A stretch of 64,000 nt of DNA. Origin: Arthrobacter sp. PAMC25564. GTDB lineage: Bacteria > Actinomycetota > Actinomycetes > Actinomycetales > Micrococcaceae. This document shows, piece after piece, positions 18,189 through 27,933 of this stretch (its first letter is position 1; each line of letters begins with the position of its first letter). Below the pieces are notes generated by a model. That model ran no database searches and was not told the origin of the DNA. It saw only the letters and a program-made list of their open reading frames with translations. Location of the stretch: the NCBI RefSeq assembly GCF_004798705.1, contig NZ_CP039290.1:3534001-3598000 (forward strand). The letters are read 5' to 3'. The position numbers and the translations under genes were made by a program.

Positions 18189-19640
18189 GTGGAGTGGGCC
18201 ACGTGGTTCGATGCGCCGGAGTACGAGTTCGCCCGGCAGGTATTGCAGCGCGGCATCGCCTCGCTCTACTTCGTGGCGTTCCTCTCCTCGCTCAACCAGT
18301 TTCCCGCCCTGCTCGGCGAGCGTGGGTTGCTGCCGGTGCCGGCCTTCCTCGAGGGTTTCAGCCTGCTGCGCCGGCCCAGCCTGTTCCGCTGGCGCTACTC
18401 GGACCGGCTGCTCCGGGCGGTCTGCTGGGCCGGGCTGGCCATTGCGGCCGCCCTCATCCTCGGGCTCCCCCAGCTCGGTCCGCCGTGGATTCCGTTGCTC
18501 GCCTTCCTGGCCCTGTGGCTGCTGTATATGTCGATCGTCAACGTGGGCCAGACATTCTACGGCTTCGGCTGGGAGATGCTGCTGCTCGAGGCCGGGTTCA
18601 CGGTGGCCTTCCTCGGCTCCGACCAGACTCCCCCGCCCCGGACCATCCTGATCCTGCTGGCCTGGCTGGTGTTCCGGCTGGAGTTCGGCGCCGGCATGAT
18701 CAAGATCCGCGGCGGCCGCGAATGGCGGGACCTGACGGCCCTGTACTACCACCACGAGACCCAGCCGATGCCCGGGCCGCTGAGCCGGCAGGCCCATCTG
18801 CTGCCCAAGCCCTTCCACCGGCTCGAGGTCCTGGGCAACCATTTCGCCCAGCTGGTGGTGCCGTTCTTCCTCTTCGCACCGCAGCCGCTGGCCAGCGCCG
18901 CGGCCGGGATCATCATCTTCACCCAGCTCTGGCTCGTGGCGAGCGGGAACTTTGCCTGGCTCAACTGGATGGCGATCCTGCTCGCCTTCTCGGCGGTCAG
19001 TGACCCGGTGGCGCACGCCGTGCTCCCCATCATCCCCCTGGACTGGAGCAGCCCGGCCGCTTCGGCCCAGACCCCGCTGTGGTGGCTGGCCGTGGTCCTG
19101 GCGGCCAGCCTCCTGCTGCTGGTGCTCAGCTACCGGCCGATCGAGAACCTGTTCTCCCACCATCAGCTGATGAACGCTGCCTTCAACCGCTGGCAGCTGG
19201 TCAACACCTATGGCGCGTTCGGCACGGTCACGAAGCGGCGGATCGAGATCGTCGTCGAGGGAACCCTTGCCGCCGAGCCCGACGACGATTCGGACTGGCG
19301 CGAGTACGGCTTCAAGGGCAAGCCCGGCGACGTCCGCCGCATCCCGCGGCAGTGGGCCCCGTACCACCTTCGGCTCGACTGGCTGATGTGGTTCCTGCCG
19401 CTGCGGACCGTGCACGAGAGGTGGTTCTACGCCTTCCTGGCCAGGCTGCTGGAGGCCGACCGCCCCACCCTGCGCCTGCTCCGCCATGACCCGTTCGACG
19501 GCGCCCGCCCCCACTGGGTAAGGGCCCGCAGCTACCTCTACCACTTCTCGACCCGGGCGGAGTTCCGGGCAACCGGCCAGCGGTGGATGCGGATCCCGTT
19601 GCACGAGGTCATCCCGCCGTTGTCCCTGCCGGAGGACTGA
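18189..19640 (+). CDS. lipase maturation factor family protein
   Basis: A 483-residue polytopic membrane protein of the LMF family. The N-terminal WFDAPEYEFARQVLQRGIA, the YGFGWEMLLLEAGF segment, and LEFGAGMIKIRGGREWRDLT followed by YYHHETQPMPGPLS are family hallmarks; the C-terminal soluble part contains YGFKGKPGDVRRIPRQWAPY. In vertebrates LMF1 assists lipase folding in the ER; the bacterial role is not known. The GTG at 18189 is preferred because GGGA lies 5 nt upstream; GTG 18180 is possible. Monocistronic and divergent from dxr, with a hairpin 35 nt after the stop. Confidence 0.9.
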   Translation: MEWATWFDAPEYEFARQVLQRGIASLYFVAFLSSLNQFPALLGERGLLPVPAFLEGFSLLRRPSLFRWRYSDRLLRAVCWAGLAIAAALILGLPQLGPPWIPLLAFLALWLLYMSIVNVGQTFYGFGWEMLLLEAGFTVAFLGSDQTPPPRTILILLAWLVFRLEFGAGMIKIRGGREWRDLTALYYHHETQPMPGPLSRQAHLLPKPFHRLEVLGNHFAQLVVPFFLFAPQPLASAAAGIIIFTQLWLVASGNFAWLNWMAILLAFSAVSDPVAHAVLPIIPLDWSSPAASAQTPLWWLAVVLAASLLLLVLSYRPIENLFSHHQLMNAAFNRWQLVNTYGAFGTVTKRRIEIVVEGTLAAEPDDDSDWREYGFKGKPGDVRRIPRQWAPYHLRLDWLMWFLPLRTVHERWFYAFLARLLEADRPTLRLLRHDPFDGARPHWVRARSYLYHFSTRAEFRATGQRWMRIPLHEVIPPLSLPED

Positions 19641-19675
19641 ATTTCCTGTCCAGGAGTGCACTCATTGGACGCAAA

Positions 19676-19707
19676 TGGCCGGAATGCCGGTCTTCTTTCC
19701 GGCCATC
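19676..19707. terminator. hairpin between convergent lmf and citE-like genes
   Basis: ATGGCCGGAA (19676-19685) pairs perfectly with TTCCGGCCAT (19698-19707) around a 12-nt loop. It lies between two convergent stop codons and can serve both strands, though no U-tract follows. Confidence 0.55.
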
Positions 19708-19775
19708 TGTGGCGAACAGACACGCAACCGGCTAAGTCCCCGCGGCTGCCGGAGCCCGACGCCGGTCCGGAGCCC

Positions 19776-20609
19776 TTAGCGGCCGGCGCGGCGCAGGGTG
19801 GACTCGGCGTGCTTGAGGATGGGCCCGTCGACCATCTTCCCCTTGAACGCGAACACTCCGGAACCTGCCGCGGCGGCGGCGTCGAGAAGTTCCGTGGCCG
19901 AGGCAAGCTCGACATCGGAGGGGGCGTAGGCGGTCCGGACCGCCGCCACCTGGCTCGGGTGGATGCAGGCCTTGGACCCGAAGCCGGAGGCGACGGCGTC
20001 GCGGGCTTCCGCGGCCAGGCCGTCCAGGTCCGGGATGTTGACGTACACCGCGTCGATGGCTTCCTTGCCGGATGCGCCCGCGGCCAGGAGCACCATGGAG
20101 CGGGCCTGCAGCGCGACGGCACGGTAGGCGCCGTCGTCCGTCCTGCTGGAGGTGCCGCCGAGGGAGGCGAGCAGATCCTCCGCACCCCACATCAGGCCCA
20201 CCACATTGGGTTCGGCCGCGATGGCGGCGGCGTTCAGGATCCCCGCCGCGGTCTCGCAGAGCGCAATCACGCTGTAGCCCTCAAGCTCCCGGAGCTGTTC
20301 GGCGCTCTCGGCCTTGGCGAGCATGATGTGGCGGTACGGGGTGTGCTTGAGGCAGTGCAGGTCCTTCTCGAACTCCTCTGTGCCGGCAGGGTTGATCCGG
20401 ATGATGGTCCGGCTCGGATCCAGCTCCGGGACGTCGCCCGCGGAGCCGAGCTGGGCAAGGATGGCGCCGCGGGCGCGCTGCTTGTCGGCGGGCGCGACGG
20501 CGTCCTCCAGGTCTACGATCACGCCGTCGGAACGCTCGCCGGCCTTCTGGTACCGCTCGGGGCGGTCTGCCGGGCAGAACAACAGGGCAGGGCCCATCTG
20601 GAAACTCAT
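19776..20609 (-). CDS. HpcH/HpaI (CitE-like) beta-hydroxyacyl-CoA lyase
   Basis: A 277-residue CitE-family TIM-barrel lyase. GVIVDLEDAVAP and the NPAGTEEFEKDL and LCETAAGILNA segments carry the Mg2+ and CoA ligands; GSKACIHPSQV is the conserved C-terminal loop. In this operon it is the best candidate to cleave HMG-CoA into acetyl-CoA and acetoacetate, because no classical HMG-CoA lyase is present. The Mycobacterium tuberculosis orthologue in the equivalent operon (Rv2498c) is reported to act on (R)-HMG-CoA and (S)-citramalyl-CoA. The ATG at 20609 overlaps the maoC stop (ATGA), which decides the start. Confidence 0.87.
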   Translation of the reverse strand: MSFQMGPALLFCPADRPERYQKAGERSDGVIVDLEDAVAPADKQRARGAILAQLGSAGDVPELDPSRTIIRINPAGTEEFEKDLHCLKHTPYRHIMLAKAESAEQLRELEGYSVIALCETAAGILNAAAIAAEPNVVGLMWGAEDLLASLGGTSSRTDDGAYRAVALQARSMVLLAAGASGKEAIDAVYVNIPDLDGLAAEARDAVASGFGSKACIHPSQVAAVRTAYAPSDVELASATELLDAAAAAGSGVFAFKGKMVDGPILKHAESTLRRAGR

Positions 20610-21154
20610 GTCTCTATTCTCCCCTGCATTGTTCGTTCCTGGGCATCCGAGTGCGCCGCGCGTGTCCACATCAGGCAACTGCGGGTGGCGAGGGCCACGA
20701 CGTCGCCGTGCTGGTTCTTTCCGGTGTGCTTCATGGTCACGATCCCTTGGCCCGGGCGTGAGGCGGAGAGCCGCTTCCCGGTCACGACGGTCTCCGTGTA
20801 CAGGGTGTCCCCGTGGTACATCGGGTGCGGGAAGGACACATCCGTCAGGCCCAACTGGGCAATGATGGTGCCCTGCGTGAGCTGGGGAACGGACTGGCCC
20901 ACCACGGTGGCCAGGGTGAACATCGAGTTCACCAGCCGCTGGCCGAACGGCTGGTCCGCGCTCCAGGCCGCGTCGAGGTGCAGCGCCTGGGTGTTCATGG
21001 TCATGGTGGTGAACAGGACGTTGTCCGTCTCGGTGACCGTGCGGCCGGGCCGGTGCGCGTAGACCACGTCCTCTTCGAGTTCGTCGAAGTAGAGGCCGCG
21101 CTGCTCTATCACCCGGGGTTCAATGACCCGCTGCGGCGGAGGATTCGCGGTCAT
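20606..21154 (-). CDS. MaoC family dehydratase
   Basis: A 182-residue hot-dog-fold (R)-enoyl-CoA hydratase. [30 protein letters not shown] is the N-terminal part, and [15 protein letters not shown] with [15 protein letters not shown] supplies the Asp/His hydratase region. In the leucine pathway it would hydrate 3-methylglutaconyl-CoA; in the mycobacterial operon the equivalent gene (Rv2499c) sits beside citE as here. The ATG at 21154 overlaps the scoB stop by ATGA, and the stop overlaps the next start the same way, so scoB, maoC and citE form a tightly coupled set. Confidence 0.85.
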   Translation of the reverse strand: MTANPPPQRVIEPRVIEQRGLYFDELEEDVVYAHRPGRTVTETDNVLFTTMTMNTQALHLDAAWSADQPFGQRLVNSMFTLATVVGQSVPQLTQGTIIAQLGLTDVSFPHPMYHGDTLYTETVVTGKRLSASRPGQGIVTMKHTGKNQHGDVVALATRSCLMWTRAAHSDAQERTMQGRIET

Positions 21155-21912
21155 ACGGTCAGTTCCTGGTCTTCCTCGAAAAGCTCGGCGCCCGTCGCCG
21201 CCGCGACGTCCTCTGCCGACACGTTGGGCGCCAGTTCGCGCAGCACCAGCCGGGACGTCCCGCCGTCGGATACGACGTCGATCACGGCGAGGTCGGTGAT
21301 GATCCGGTCCACGCAGGCTTTCCCTGTCAGCGGCAGGGTGCATTGTTCGACGATCTTCGGTTTGCCGTTGCGGTCCACGTGCTCCATCATCACGATCACC
21401 TTCTTGGCGCCGAAGACCAGGTCCATGGCGCCGCCCATGCCCTTGACCATCTTGCCCGGAATCATCCAGTTGGCCAGGTCCCCGTTCTGGGCCACTTCCA
21501 TCGCGCCAAGCACGGCCACATCCACGTGCCCTCCCCGGATCATGCCGAACGAGGCCGCGGAATCGAAGAAGGCGGCGCCCTTGTTGACCGTGACGGTTTC
21601 CTTTCCGGCATTGATCAGGTCGGGATCGACGTCGTCCTCGCCCGGGTACGGCCCGACGCCCAGGATGCCGTTTTCCGAGTGCAGGACCACCTCGATGCCG
21701 GCGGGAATGTAATTGGGGATCAGCGTGGGCATGCCGATGCCAAGGTTGACGTACTGCCCGTTCCGCAGTTCCTGCGCCACCCGGGCGGCAAGTTCGTTCC
21801 GCGTCCAGCCTTTACCCTCATTACCGGCGGGATGTCCCACGGCGGCCGGCCGGTATTCGTGGCGGACGGCTTCGGGACGGGGAGGTTCACCTTGAGGGCT
21901 GTTCGTTTCCAC
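21151..21912 (-). CDS. scoB: 3-oxoacid CoA-transferase subunit B
   Basis: A 253-residue beta subunit of a class I CoA transferase. The catalytic glutamate lies in [11 protein letters not shown], and the glycine-rich [16 protein letters not shown] motif is typical. With subunit A it moves CoA from succinyl-CoA to acetoacetate, giving acetoacetyl-CoA. The GTG at 21912 is chosen because it lies just after the scoA stop with GGAG nine nt upstream; a longer frame reading to 22122 would overlap scoA by 200 nt. Confidence 0.92.
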   Translation of the reverse strand: METNSPQGEPPRPEAVRHEYRPAAVGHPAGNEGKGWTRNELAARVAQELRNGQYVNLGIGMPTLIPNYIPAGIEVVLHSENGILGVGPYPGEDDVDPDLINAGKETVTVNKGAAFFDSAASFGMIRGGHVDVAVLGAMEVAQNGDLANWMIPGKMVKGMGGAMDLVFGAKKVIVMMEHVDRNGKPKIVEQCTLPLTGKACVDRIITDLAVIDVVSDGGTSRLVLRELAPNVSAEDVAAATGAELFEEDQELTV

Positions 21913-21914
21913 GG

Positions 21915-22709
21915 CTATGCTCCTGCCTGGTCGGTGCTGCCGGAGAGGGGGCCGGTGGCCGGCACCGCGACCGTCCGCTTTTCGATGCGCTTCTCCATCT
22001 GCGGCGCAACGACCACCCGCTGGACGAAGATGCCGGGAACGTGGACGTGCTCCGGATCCAGCTCCCCCGGTTCCACGAGTTCCTCGACCTCCGCTATGGT
22101 GACCCTCCCCGCCATGGCGCACAGCGGATTGAAATTCATGGCGGTGGCGTGGAAGACGAGGTTTCCGTGGCGGTCACCCTTCCAGGCGTGCACCAGCCCG
22201 AAGTCCGGCGTCAGCGATTCTTCCAGGACGTAGTCGGCACCGTTGAAGCTGCGGACCTCCTTCGGTGCGGAGGCGATCGCGATGTTGCCCTCGGCGTCGT
22301 ACTTCTGCGGCAGCCCTCCCTCGGACACCTGGGTGCCGACACCGGCCGGCGTGTAGAACGCGGGAATGCCGGCCCCGCCGGCGCGCAGCTTTTCGGCCAG
22401 CGTTCCCTGGGGGGTGAGGACCACCTCGAGCTCGCCGGCGAGGTACTGCCGGGCGAACTCCTTGTTCTCCCCCACATAGGAGCTGATGGTGCGGCGGATC
22501 CGGCCGTCCCGCAGCAGGATCCCCAGCCCCCAGTCGTCGACGCCGCAGTTATTGCTGACGGTCTCCAGGTCCGTGGTGCCGTGCTCGTGCAGGGCATCGA
22601 TCAGGGCCACCGGGATGCCGCAGAGCCCGAACCCGCCGACGGCGAGCGAGGCGCCGTCGTGAATGTCCGCCACCGCCGCTGCAGCGCTGGCAACAACCTT
22701 GTTAATCAT
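21915..22709 (-). CDS. scoA: 3-oxoacid CoA-transferase subunit A
   Basis: A 264-residue alpha subunit of a succinyl-CoA:3-ketoacid CoA transferase. The CoA-binding signature [14 protein letters not shown] is near residues 26-39, and [14 protein letters not shown] follows. A GGAAGG lies nine nt before the ATG. It directly precedes scoB (3-nt gap). In leucine catabolism the enzyme activates the acetoacetate released by the lyase, so it fits the pathway set by the neighbours. Confidence 0.93.
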   Translation of the reverse strand: MINKVVASAAAAVADIHDGASLAVGGFGLCGIPVALIDALHEHGTTDLETVSNNCGVDDWGLGILLRDGRIRRTISSYVGENKEFARQYLAGELEVVLTPQGTLAEKLRAGGAGIPAFYTPAGVGTQVSEGGLPQKYDAEGNIAIASAPKEVRSFNGADYVLEESLTPDFGLVHAWKGDRHGNLVFHATAMNFNPLCAMAGRVTIAEVEELVEPGELDPEHVHVPGIFVQRVVVAPQMEKRIEKRTVAVPATGPLSGSTDQAGA

Positions 22710-22757
22710 CGATGATCCTTCCAGAGGGTCCAGACAGGCACTGCCGCCGGGCCTCGG

Positions 22758-23918
22758 TCAGAGGCCCAGTTCGCGGGCGATCAGCATCAGCTGGACCTCC
22801 GTGGTGCCCTCCCCGACTTCAAGGATCTTGGAGTCGCGATAGTGGCGCGCCACGGTGAATTCGTTGATGAAGCCATAGCCGCCGAACACCTGGGTGGCGT
22901 CCCGCGCGTTGTCCATGGCTGCCTCGCCTGCGACCATCTTAGCGATGGCCGCCTGCGTCTTGAATGGCTTGCCGGCGAGCATCCGGGCGGCCGCGTCGTA
23001 GTAGGCCAGGCGGGCGGTGTGCGCGCGGGCCTGCATGCGGGCGATCTTGAACGCGATCGCCTGGTATTTGCCGATGTTCTGCCCGAAGGCGCTGCGTTCC
23101 TTGGCGTATTTCACCGACTGGTCCACGCAGCCCTGGGCGGCCCCGGTGGCGAGCGCGGCGATGGCGATCCGGCCCTCATCCAGGATGGACAGGAAATTGG
23201 CGTAACCGCGGCCCCGGGTGCCGAGCAGGTTCGCCTCGGGGACGTGGACGTTGTCCAGGGTCAGCGGGTGGGTGTCCGAGGCGTTCCAGCCGACCTTGTT
23301 GTAGGCCTTTTCCGCCGTGAATCCGGGGGTGTTGGTGGGCACCAGGATCGTGGAGATTTCCTTCTTGATGCTGCCGTCCGGGCGTTCCTCCTGGCCGGTC
23401 ACGGCGGTGACGGTGACGAGGCGGGTGATGTCGGTGCCGGAGTTCGTGATGAACTCCTTGTTGCCGTTGATGACCCACTCTCCCCCGCCGGGTTTGGCGG
23501 TGGTCTTGGTGCCGCCGGCGTCCGAGCCGGCCTCGGGCTCGGTCAGGCCGAAGCCGGCGAGCGCCTTGCCGGAAGCCAGCAGCGGCAGCCACTCCTGCTT
23601 CTGCGCCTCGTTGCCGAAGCGGTGGATCGGCATGGCGCCGAGCGAGACTCCGGCTTCCAGGGTGATGGCGACGGACTGGTCCACGCGGCCGAGCTGTTCC
23701 AGGGCGAGGGCCAGGGCGAAGTAATCCCCGCCCATTCCGCCGAACTCCTCCGGAAAGGGCAGGCCGAACAGGCCCATGTCCGCCATCTGGGCGACGACCT
23801 CGTAGGGGAAGCTGTGCTCTTCGTCGTGCTTGGCGGACACCGGGGCCACCACTTCATCGGCGAATTCGCGGACGGTGTCGCTGAGGTCCTGGTAATCCTC
23901 GCTGAGTTCAAAATCCAT
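22758..23918 (-). CDS. acyl-CoA dehydrogenase (isovaleryl-CoA dehydrogenase position in leucine operon)
   Basis: A 386-residue FAD acyl-CoA dehydrogenase. FGLTEPEAGSDAGGTKTTA is the FAD/substrate signature, RSAFGQNIGKYQAIAFKIA the helical region, and GEGTTEVQLMLIARELGL the C-terminal end. Operon context points to oxidation of isovaleryl-CoA to methylcrotonyl-CoA. One feature argues for caution: Glu370 in GEGT occupies the general catalytic-base position of short/medium-chain enzymes, whereas true isovaleryl-CoA dehydrogenases use a Glu on another helix. A broader branched- or short-chain range is possible. Confidence 0.9.
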   Translation of the reverse strand: MDFELSEDYQDLSDTVREFADEVVAPVSAKHDEEHSFPYEVVAQMADMGLFGLPFPEEFGGMGGDYFALALALEQLGRVDQSVAITLEAGVSLGAMPIHRFGNEAQKQEWLPLLASGKALAGFGLTEPEAGSDAGGTKTTAKPGGGEWVINGNKEFITNSGTDITRLVTVTAVTGQEERPDGSIKKEISTILVPTNTPGFTAEKAYNKVGWNASDTHPLTLDNVHVPEANLLGTRGRGYANFLSILDEGRIAIAALATGAAQGCVDQSVKYAKERSAFGQNIGKYQAIAFKIARMQARAHTARLAYYDAAARMLAGKPFKTQAAIAKMVAGEAAMDNARDATQVFGGYGFINEFTVARHYRDSKILEVGEGTTEVQLMLIARELGL

Positions 23919-23967
23919 TGGGGGCTCCTGTGTCTGTGCTGCGTGGTCTGTTGCTGAAGCTGGGGTG

Positions 23968-26169
23968 TTACTCCGCCGCGCCCATGGCGATGACGGCTTC
24001 CTCGATGGTGTCCTCGGCTGCGTTCTCCGCCGAGGGCGGGGCCGGAGCGTGGATCGTGGCGAGCACCTGGTCCGCCTTCACGAGGTCCCCGGACATGATG
24101 CTGATGTGCACGGTGCCGGCGAGGGGCGCCACGAGCTGGTGTTCCATCTTCATGGCCTCCACGGAGAGCAACACCTGGCCGGCCTCCACGGTGTCGCCGT
24201 TGCTGACGGAGACGGACACCACGGTGCCGGGCATCGGCGAGCGCACGGCGGGGTCCGCGGCGCCCTCTTCGCGTTCGATCGCCGCCAGCACCCGGGCCAG
24301 CCTCGTCTCCCGGGCGAGCACCTCCAGGCGGCAGGACCAGCCCTCGTTGCCGAGGAAGAGCTCGGTGGGTGCGCGGGGCGTCGGACTGTCCCCGCCCGGT
24401 GTGGCAGGTCCTGTGTAAGCCGGGGCAAGGGAGTAGCCGCGGGTTTCACCGTCGAGGGTCAGCTCGATACGACTTCTCCTGAGGAACTGCAAGGACGCCG
24501 TACGTTGCGGGCCGTCGCCGACCGACACGAGGACCGCACCGTCGGCGGCACGGCCTGTCACGCCGACTGCCCCGATGCCGCCATCTGATGTTCCCAGGCT
24601 GACCCGCCGCGGAGCCTGCGCGCCGAGACGCCAGCCGTCACGGCGCCGCCAGGGGCCCGCCGACGGGGCGGGGTTGTTTTGCTCCTCCATCGCCACTGCG
24701 TACAGGGCGGCGGCCACCAGCTCGAAGTCGCCCACGCGCCGGAAGCTGAAGTCCGGCATTTTGCGTTCGATCAGGCCCGTGTCGAGGCGGCCGGCGCGGA
24801 CGTCGGCGTCGTTGACCAGAAGACGGAGGTATTCGACGTTGGTGTCCACACCTAGCGCGGTGTACCCGGTGAGCGCCTCGTCCAGGGTATCCAGGGCGAC
24901 GGTGCGGTCCTGGCCCCACGCGATGACCTTGGAGATCATCGGGTCATAGCTCGAAGAAATCTCCAGGCCTTCAACCAGGGCTGAGTCCACCCGGACGCGG
25001 CCCGGGGCGCCTGGCCGCTGCGCGGGTCCGGGCAGTTCGTCCAGCAGCAGCACGGTCCCGGTGGAGGGCAGGAAGTTCCGCTCCGGGATTTCGGCGTAGA
25101 CCCGCGCCTCCACCGAGTGCCCGGTGAGGACGACGTCGTCCTGGGCCACGGTGAGTTCCTCGCCGGCGGCAATCCGGACCTGCCATTCGACGAGGTCGAC
25201 GCCGGTGACCATCTCGGTGACGGGGTGTTCGACCTGCAGCCGGGTGTTCATCTCCATAAAGAAGAACTCGTCCGGGGCGTTGTCCGAGACCAGGAATTCC
25301 ACGGTGCCGGCGCCGGAGTAGTTGACGCTGCGCGCGGCGTTGCAGGCGGCCTCGCCGAGACGGGCGCGGATCTCCGCGCCGTCGGGCAGGGACTCCAGCA
25401 GCGGCGAGGGTGCTTCCTCGATGACCTTCTGGTGGCGGCGCTGCAGCGAGCACTCGCGCTCCCCGAGGTGGATGACGTTGCCGTGGTTGTCGGCCAGGAC
25501 CTGGACCTCGATGTGCCGCGGGGTGAGGACGAGGCGTTCCAGGAAGAGGGTGTCGTCGCCGAAGGCGCTGGCCGCGACCCGGCGCGCGGTGGCCAGGGTG
25601 GCCGCCAGGTCACCTGGGCGTTCGACGATATGCATGCCCTTGCCCCCGCCGCCGGCGGAGGGCTTGATCAGCAGCGGGAAGCCGACGCCGGGCGCGGCCC
25701 GGATCAGCTGCGCGTCCGTCATGCCGGGTTCGGCGATGCCCGGGACCACCGGGACGCCGTAGCCGGTGACGTGGTTCTTGGAGCGGATCTTGTCCCCCAT
25801 GATGTTGAGGGATTCGACGCCGGGGCCGATGAACGTGATGCCGGCCTTTTCCAGGGCGCGGGCGAAGTCCACGTTCTCGCTCAGGAAGCCGTAGCCGGGG
25901 TGCACGGCCTCGGCGCCGGTCTCGCGGCAGGCCTGGATGATGGCCTCGATCTTCAGGTAGCTCTCGGGCGCAGCGGCGGGGCCGATCCGCACGGCGACGT
26001 CGGCCTCGCGCACATGGCGGGCGCCGGCGTCGGCATCGGAATAGACGGCAACCGAGCGGATACCCAGGGCGCGCAGGGTGCGGATCACGCGGCAGGCGAT
26101 CTCGCCCCGGTTGGCGACCAGGACGGTGCCGAAGAGGGGCTTGGGGGGTGTTGAAAGAGTAGTGGTCAC
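23968..26169 (-). CDS. accA1: acyl-CoA carboxylase alpha subunit (biotin carboxylase + BCCP), methylcrotonyl-CoA carboxylase type
   Basis: A 733-residue fused subunit. Residues about 15-460 are biotin carboxylase ([18 protein letters not shown] loop, [36 protein letters not shown] active site), a linker domain follows, and the C-terminal biotinyl domain has EAMKMEH with the biotinylated Lys674. With the carboxyltransferase next to it, it would carboxylate 3-methylcrotonyl-CoA. The start is GTG at 26169, seven nt after the accD1 stop, so the two are coupled. The Mycobacterium tuberculosis equivalents are accA1 and accD1. Confidence 0.93.
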   Translation of the reverse strand: MTTTLSTPPKPLFGTVLVANRGEIACRVIRTLRALGIRSVAVYSDADAGARHVREADVAVRIGPAAAPESYLKIEAIIQACRETGAEAVHPGYGFLSENVDFARALEKAGITFIGPGVESLNIMGDKIRSKNHVTGYGVPVVPGIAEPGMTDAQLIRAAPGVGFPLLIKPSAGGGGKGMHIVERPGDLAATLATARRVAASAFGDDTLFLERLVLTPRHIEVQVLADNHGNVIHLGERECSLQRRHQKVIEEAPSPLLESLPDGAEIRARLGEAACNAARSVNYSGAGTVEFLVSDNAPDEFFFMEMNTRLQVEHPVTEMVTGVDLVEWQVRIAAGEELTVAQDDVVLTGHSVEARVYAEIPERNFLPSTGTVLLLDELPGPAQRPGAPGRVRVDSALVEGLEISSSYDPMISKVIAWGQDRTVALDTLDEALTGYTALGVDTNVEYLRLLVNDADVRAGRLDTGLIERKMPDFSFRRVGDFELVAAALYAVAMEEQNNPAPSAGPWRRRDGWRLGAQAPRRVSLGTSDGGIGAVGVTGRAADGAVLVSVGDGPQRTASLQFLRRSRIELTLDGETRGYSLAPAYTGPATPGGDSPTPRAPTELFLGNEGWSCRLEVLARETRLARVLAAIEREEGAADPAVRSPMPGTVVSVSVSNGDTVEAGQVLLSVEAMKMEHQLVAPLAGTVHISIMSGDLVKADQVLATIHAPAPPSAENAAEDTIEEAVIAMGAAE

Positions 26170-26176
26170 TGCTGGC

Positions 26177-27784
26177 TCACATCCGGAACAGGCCGAAGGA
26201 GGTCTCCGGCAGCGGGGTGCGGGAGACGACGTCGAGCGCCAGTCCCAGGACGGTGCGGGTGTCCGCGGGGTCGATCACGCCGTCGTCCCAGAGGCGGGCG
26301 GTGGAGTAGTAGGGGCTGCCCTGGTCCTCGTACTGCTGCCTGATCGGGGCCTTGAACGCTTCCTCGTCCGCGGCGGACCATTCCTCGCCGCGGGCCTCGT
26401 ACTGGTCCCGCTTGACGGTGGCGAGCACGCTGGAGGCCTGGTTGCCGCCCATCACGGAGATCCGCGACGCCGGCCACATCCACAGGAAACGCGGCGAGTA
26501 GGCCCGCCCGCACATGGAGTAGTTCCCCGCACCGAACGACCCGCCGATCACCACCGTCAGCTTGGGCACCCGGGCGGTGGCGACGGCGGTGACCATCTTG
26601 GCGCCGTTCTTCGCGATCCCGCCCTGCTCGTAGTCCTTGCCGACCATAAAGCCGGAGAGGTTCTGCAGGAAGACCAGCGGGATGCCGCGCTGGTCGCACA
26701 GTTCGATGAAGTGCGCGCCCTTGAGGGCTGATTCGCTGAACAGCACGCCGTTGTTCGCCACGATACCCACCGGGTGGCCGTGCAGCCTCGCGAAGCCGGT
26801 GACCAGGGTGGTGCCGTAGTTCTTCTTGAACTCATGGAAGCGGCTGCCGTCCACCAGCCGGGCGATCACCTCGCGCACGTCGTACTGCGCGTTGACGTCG
26901 GTGGGGACCGCGCCGTAGAGCTCGCCCGGGTCCGCAAGCGGTTCGACGGCGGTGGCCACGTCCCAGGCGGGGGCGGCAGGCCGGGGCAGCGTGGAGACGA
27001 TGTCGCGGACGATCTGGAGGGCATGCTCATCGTTCTCGGCCAGGTGGTCCGTGACGCCGGAGATCTTCGAGTGCACCTCGCCGCCGCCGAGCTCCTCGGC
27101 GGTGACGATCTCGCCGATCGCGGCCTTCACCAGCGGCGGCCCACCGAGGAAGATAGTGCCCTGGTTGCGGACAATCACCGTCTCATCGCTCATCGCCGGC
27201 ACATAGGCGCCGCCGGCGGTGCAGGACCCCATCACGGAGGCGATCTGCGGGATCCCGGCCGCGGACATCCTGGCCTGGTTGAAGAAGATCCGGCCGAAGT
27301 GCTCCTTGTCCGGGAAGACCTCGTCCTGCTTGGGCAGGAAGGCGCCGCCGGAGTCCACGAGGTAGATGCAGGGCAGCCGGTTCTCCAGCGCGATTTCCTG
27401 GGCCCTCAGGTGCTTCTTCACCGTCATCGGGTAATACGTGCCGCCCTTGACCGTGGCATCGTTGGAGATCACCAGCACCTGCCGGCCGTGCACCAGGCCG
27501 ATCCCGGCAATCATGCCGGCGCCCGGGGAATCGTCGTTGTACATGCCGTTGGCAGCCAGCGGCGCGATCTCCAGGAACGGGCTGCCGTCATCGAGCAGCC
27601 GGTCGATCCGCTCCCGCGGCAGGAGCTTGCCGCGGGCCATGTGGCGTTCCCGGGACTTCTCCGGCCCGCCCAGCGCGGCGGTGGCCAGGCGCTCCTTCAG
27701 CTCGCGGGCCAGCCCCAGCTGGGCCTCGCGGTTCGCGGCGAAGGCGGCAGCGGTGGCGTCCACCTGGCTGGCGATTGTCTCCAT
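26177..27784 (-). CDS. accD1: acyl-CoA carboxylase beta (carboxyltransferase) subunit, methylcrotonyl-CoA carboxylase type
   Basis: A 535-residue carboxyltransferase with the two crotonase-like halves: N-terminal [25 protein letters not shown]-type acyl-CoA site (about residues 140-165) and C-terminal [25 protein letters not shown]-type site (about 365-390). The DSGGA motif and length are those of methylcrotonyl-CoA carboxylase beta rather than propionyl-CoA carboxylase. It is the first gene of the left-hand leucine operon, and its promoter region carries two dyads and a CRP-like site shared with the divergent TetR gene. Confidence 0.92.
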   Translation of the reverse strand: METIASQVDATAAAFAANREAQLGLARELKERLATAALGGPEKSRERHMARGKLLPRERIDRLLDDGSPFLEIAPLAANGMYNDDSPGAGMIAGIGLVHGRQVLVISNDATVKGGTYYPMTVKKHLRAQEIALENRLPCIYLVDSGGAFLPKQDEVFPDKEHFGRIFFNQARMSAAGIPQIASVMGSCTAGGAYVPAMSDETVIVRNQGTIFLGGPPLVKAAIGEIVTAEELGGGEVHSKISGVTDHLAENDEHALQIVRDIVSTLPRPAAPAWDVATAVEPLADPGELYGAVPTDVNAQYDVREVIARLVDGSRFHEFKKNYGTTLVTGFARLHGHPVGIVANNGVLFSESALKGAHFIELCDQRGIPLVFLQNLSGFMVGKDYEQGGIAKNGAKMVTAVATARVPKLTVVIGGSFGAGNYSMCGRAYSPRFLWMWPASRISVMGGNQASSVLATVKRDQYEARGEEWSAADEEAFKAPIRQQYEDQGSPYYSTARLWDDGVIDPADTRTVLGLALDVVSRTPLPETSFGLFRM

Positions 27785-27817
27785 TGACTGCTTCCGTTCC
27801 GTAGCCTGCGTGCCGGA

Positions 27818-27839
27818 CCGGGCGGCTCGAGCCGCCCGG
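27818..27839. repeat. perfect 22-bp palindrome in the accD1 leader
   Basis: CCGGGCGGCTC (27818-27828) is followed directly by its reverse complement (27829-27839). It lies 34 nt upstream of the accD1 start, downstream of the predicted promoter, so it would be transcribed and fold as a very tight hairpin or serve as an operator. Confidence 0.6.
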
Positions 27840-27844
27840 CTATT

Positions 27845-27866
27845 TCAGTTAGTACCGCATAACTGA
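27845..27866. promoter_or_regulatory. TetR-type operator 1 (TCAGTTA-N8-TAACTGA)
   Basis: A perfect 7-bp inverted repeat with an 8-nt spacer, in the intergenic region between accD1 and the divergent TetR gene. It lies around the predicted accD1 transcription start. The same half-site and spacer recur 26 bp away. Confidence 0.6.
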
Positions 27867-27871
27867 GTTTT

Positions 27872-27901
27872 AGGTTAGTCTCTATTAACTGTGATGTCCA
27901 A
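27872..27901 (-). promoter_or_regulatory. predicted accD1 promoter
   Basis: On the minus strand TTGGAC (27901-27896) and TAACCT (27877-27872) are separated by 18 nt, giving a plausible sigma-70-type promoter for the acc operon. Its -10 is covered by the second TetR-type dyad. Confidence 0.45.
27874..27889. promoter_or_regulatory. TetR-type operator 2 (GTTA-N8-TAAC)
   Basis: GTTA (27874-27877) and TAAC (27886-27889) with the same 8-nt spacer as operator 1; the right half extends to TAACTG as in operator 1. It overlaps the predicted accD1 -10 box, which would let a bound repressor block transcription. Confidence 0.5.
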
Positions 27902-27905
27902 CACA
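27890..27905. promoter_or_regulatory. CRP/GlxR-like dyad (9 of 10 consensus bases)
   Basis: TGTGA-TGTCCA-ACACA matches TGTGA-N6-TCACA at nine of ten specified positions. It lies over the predicted accD1 -35 and upstream of the TetR gene. Weaker than the perfect site at 32490-32509. Confidence 0.35.
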
Positions 27906-27933
27906 GCGCCGAGTTGAATTGAGGAATGTGCCG

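Noticed and set aside
26078-26731. Frames opposite the acyl-CoA carboxylase genes
   Set aside because: Antisense shadows; strong carboxylase motifs on the minus strand account for the sequence.
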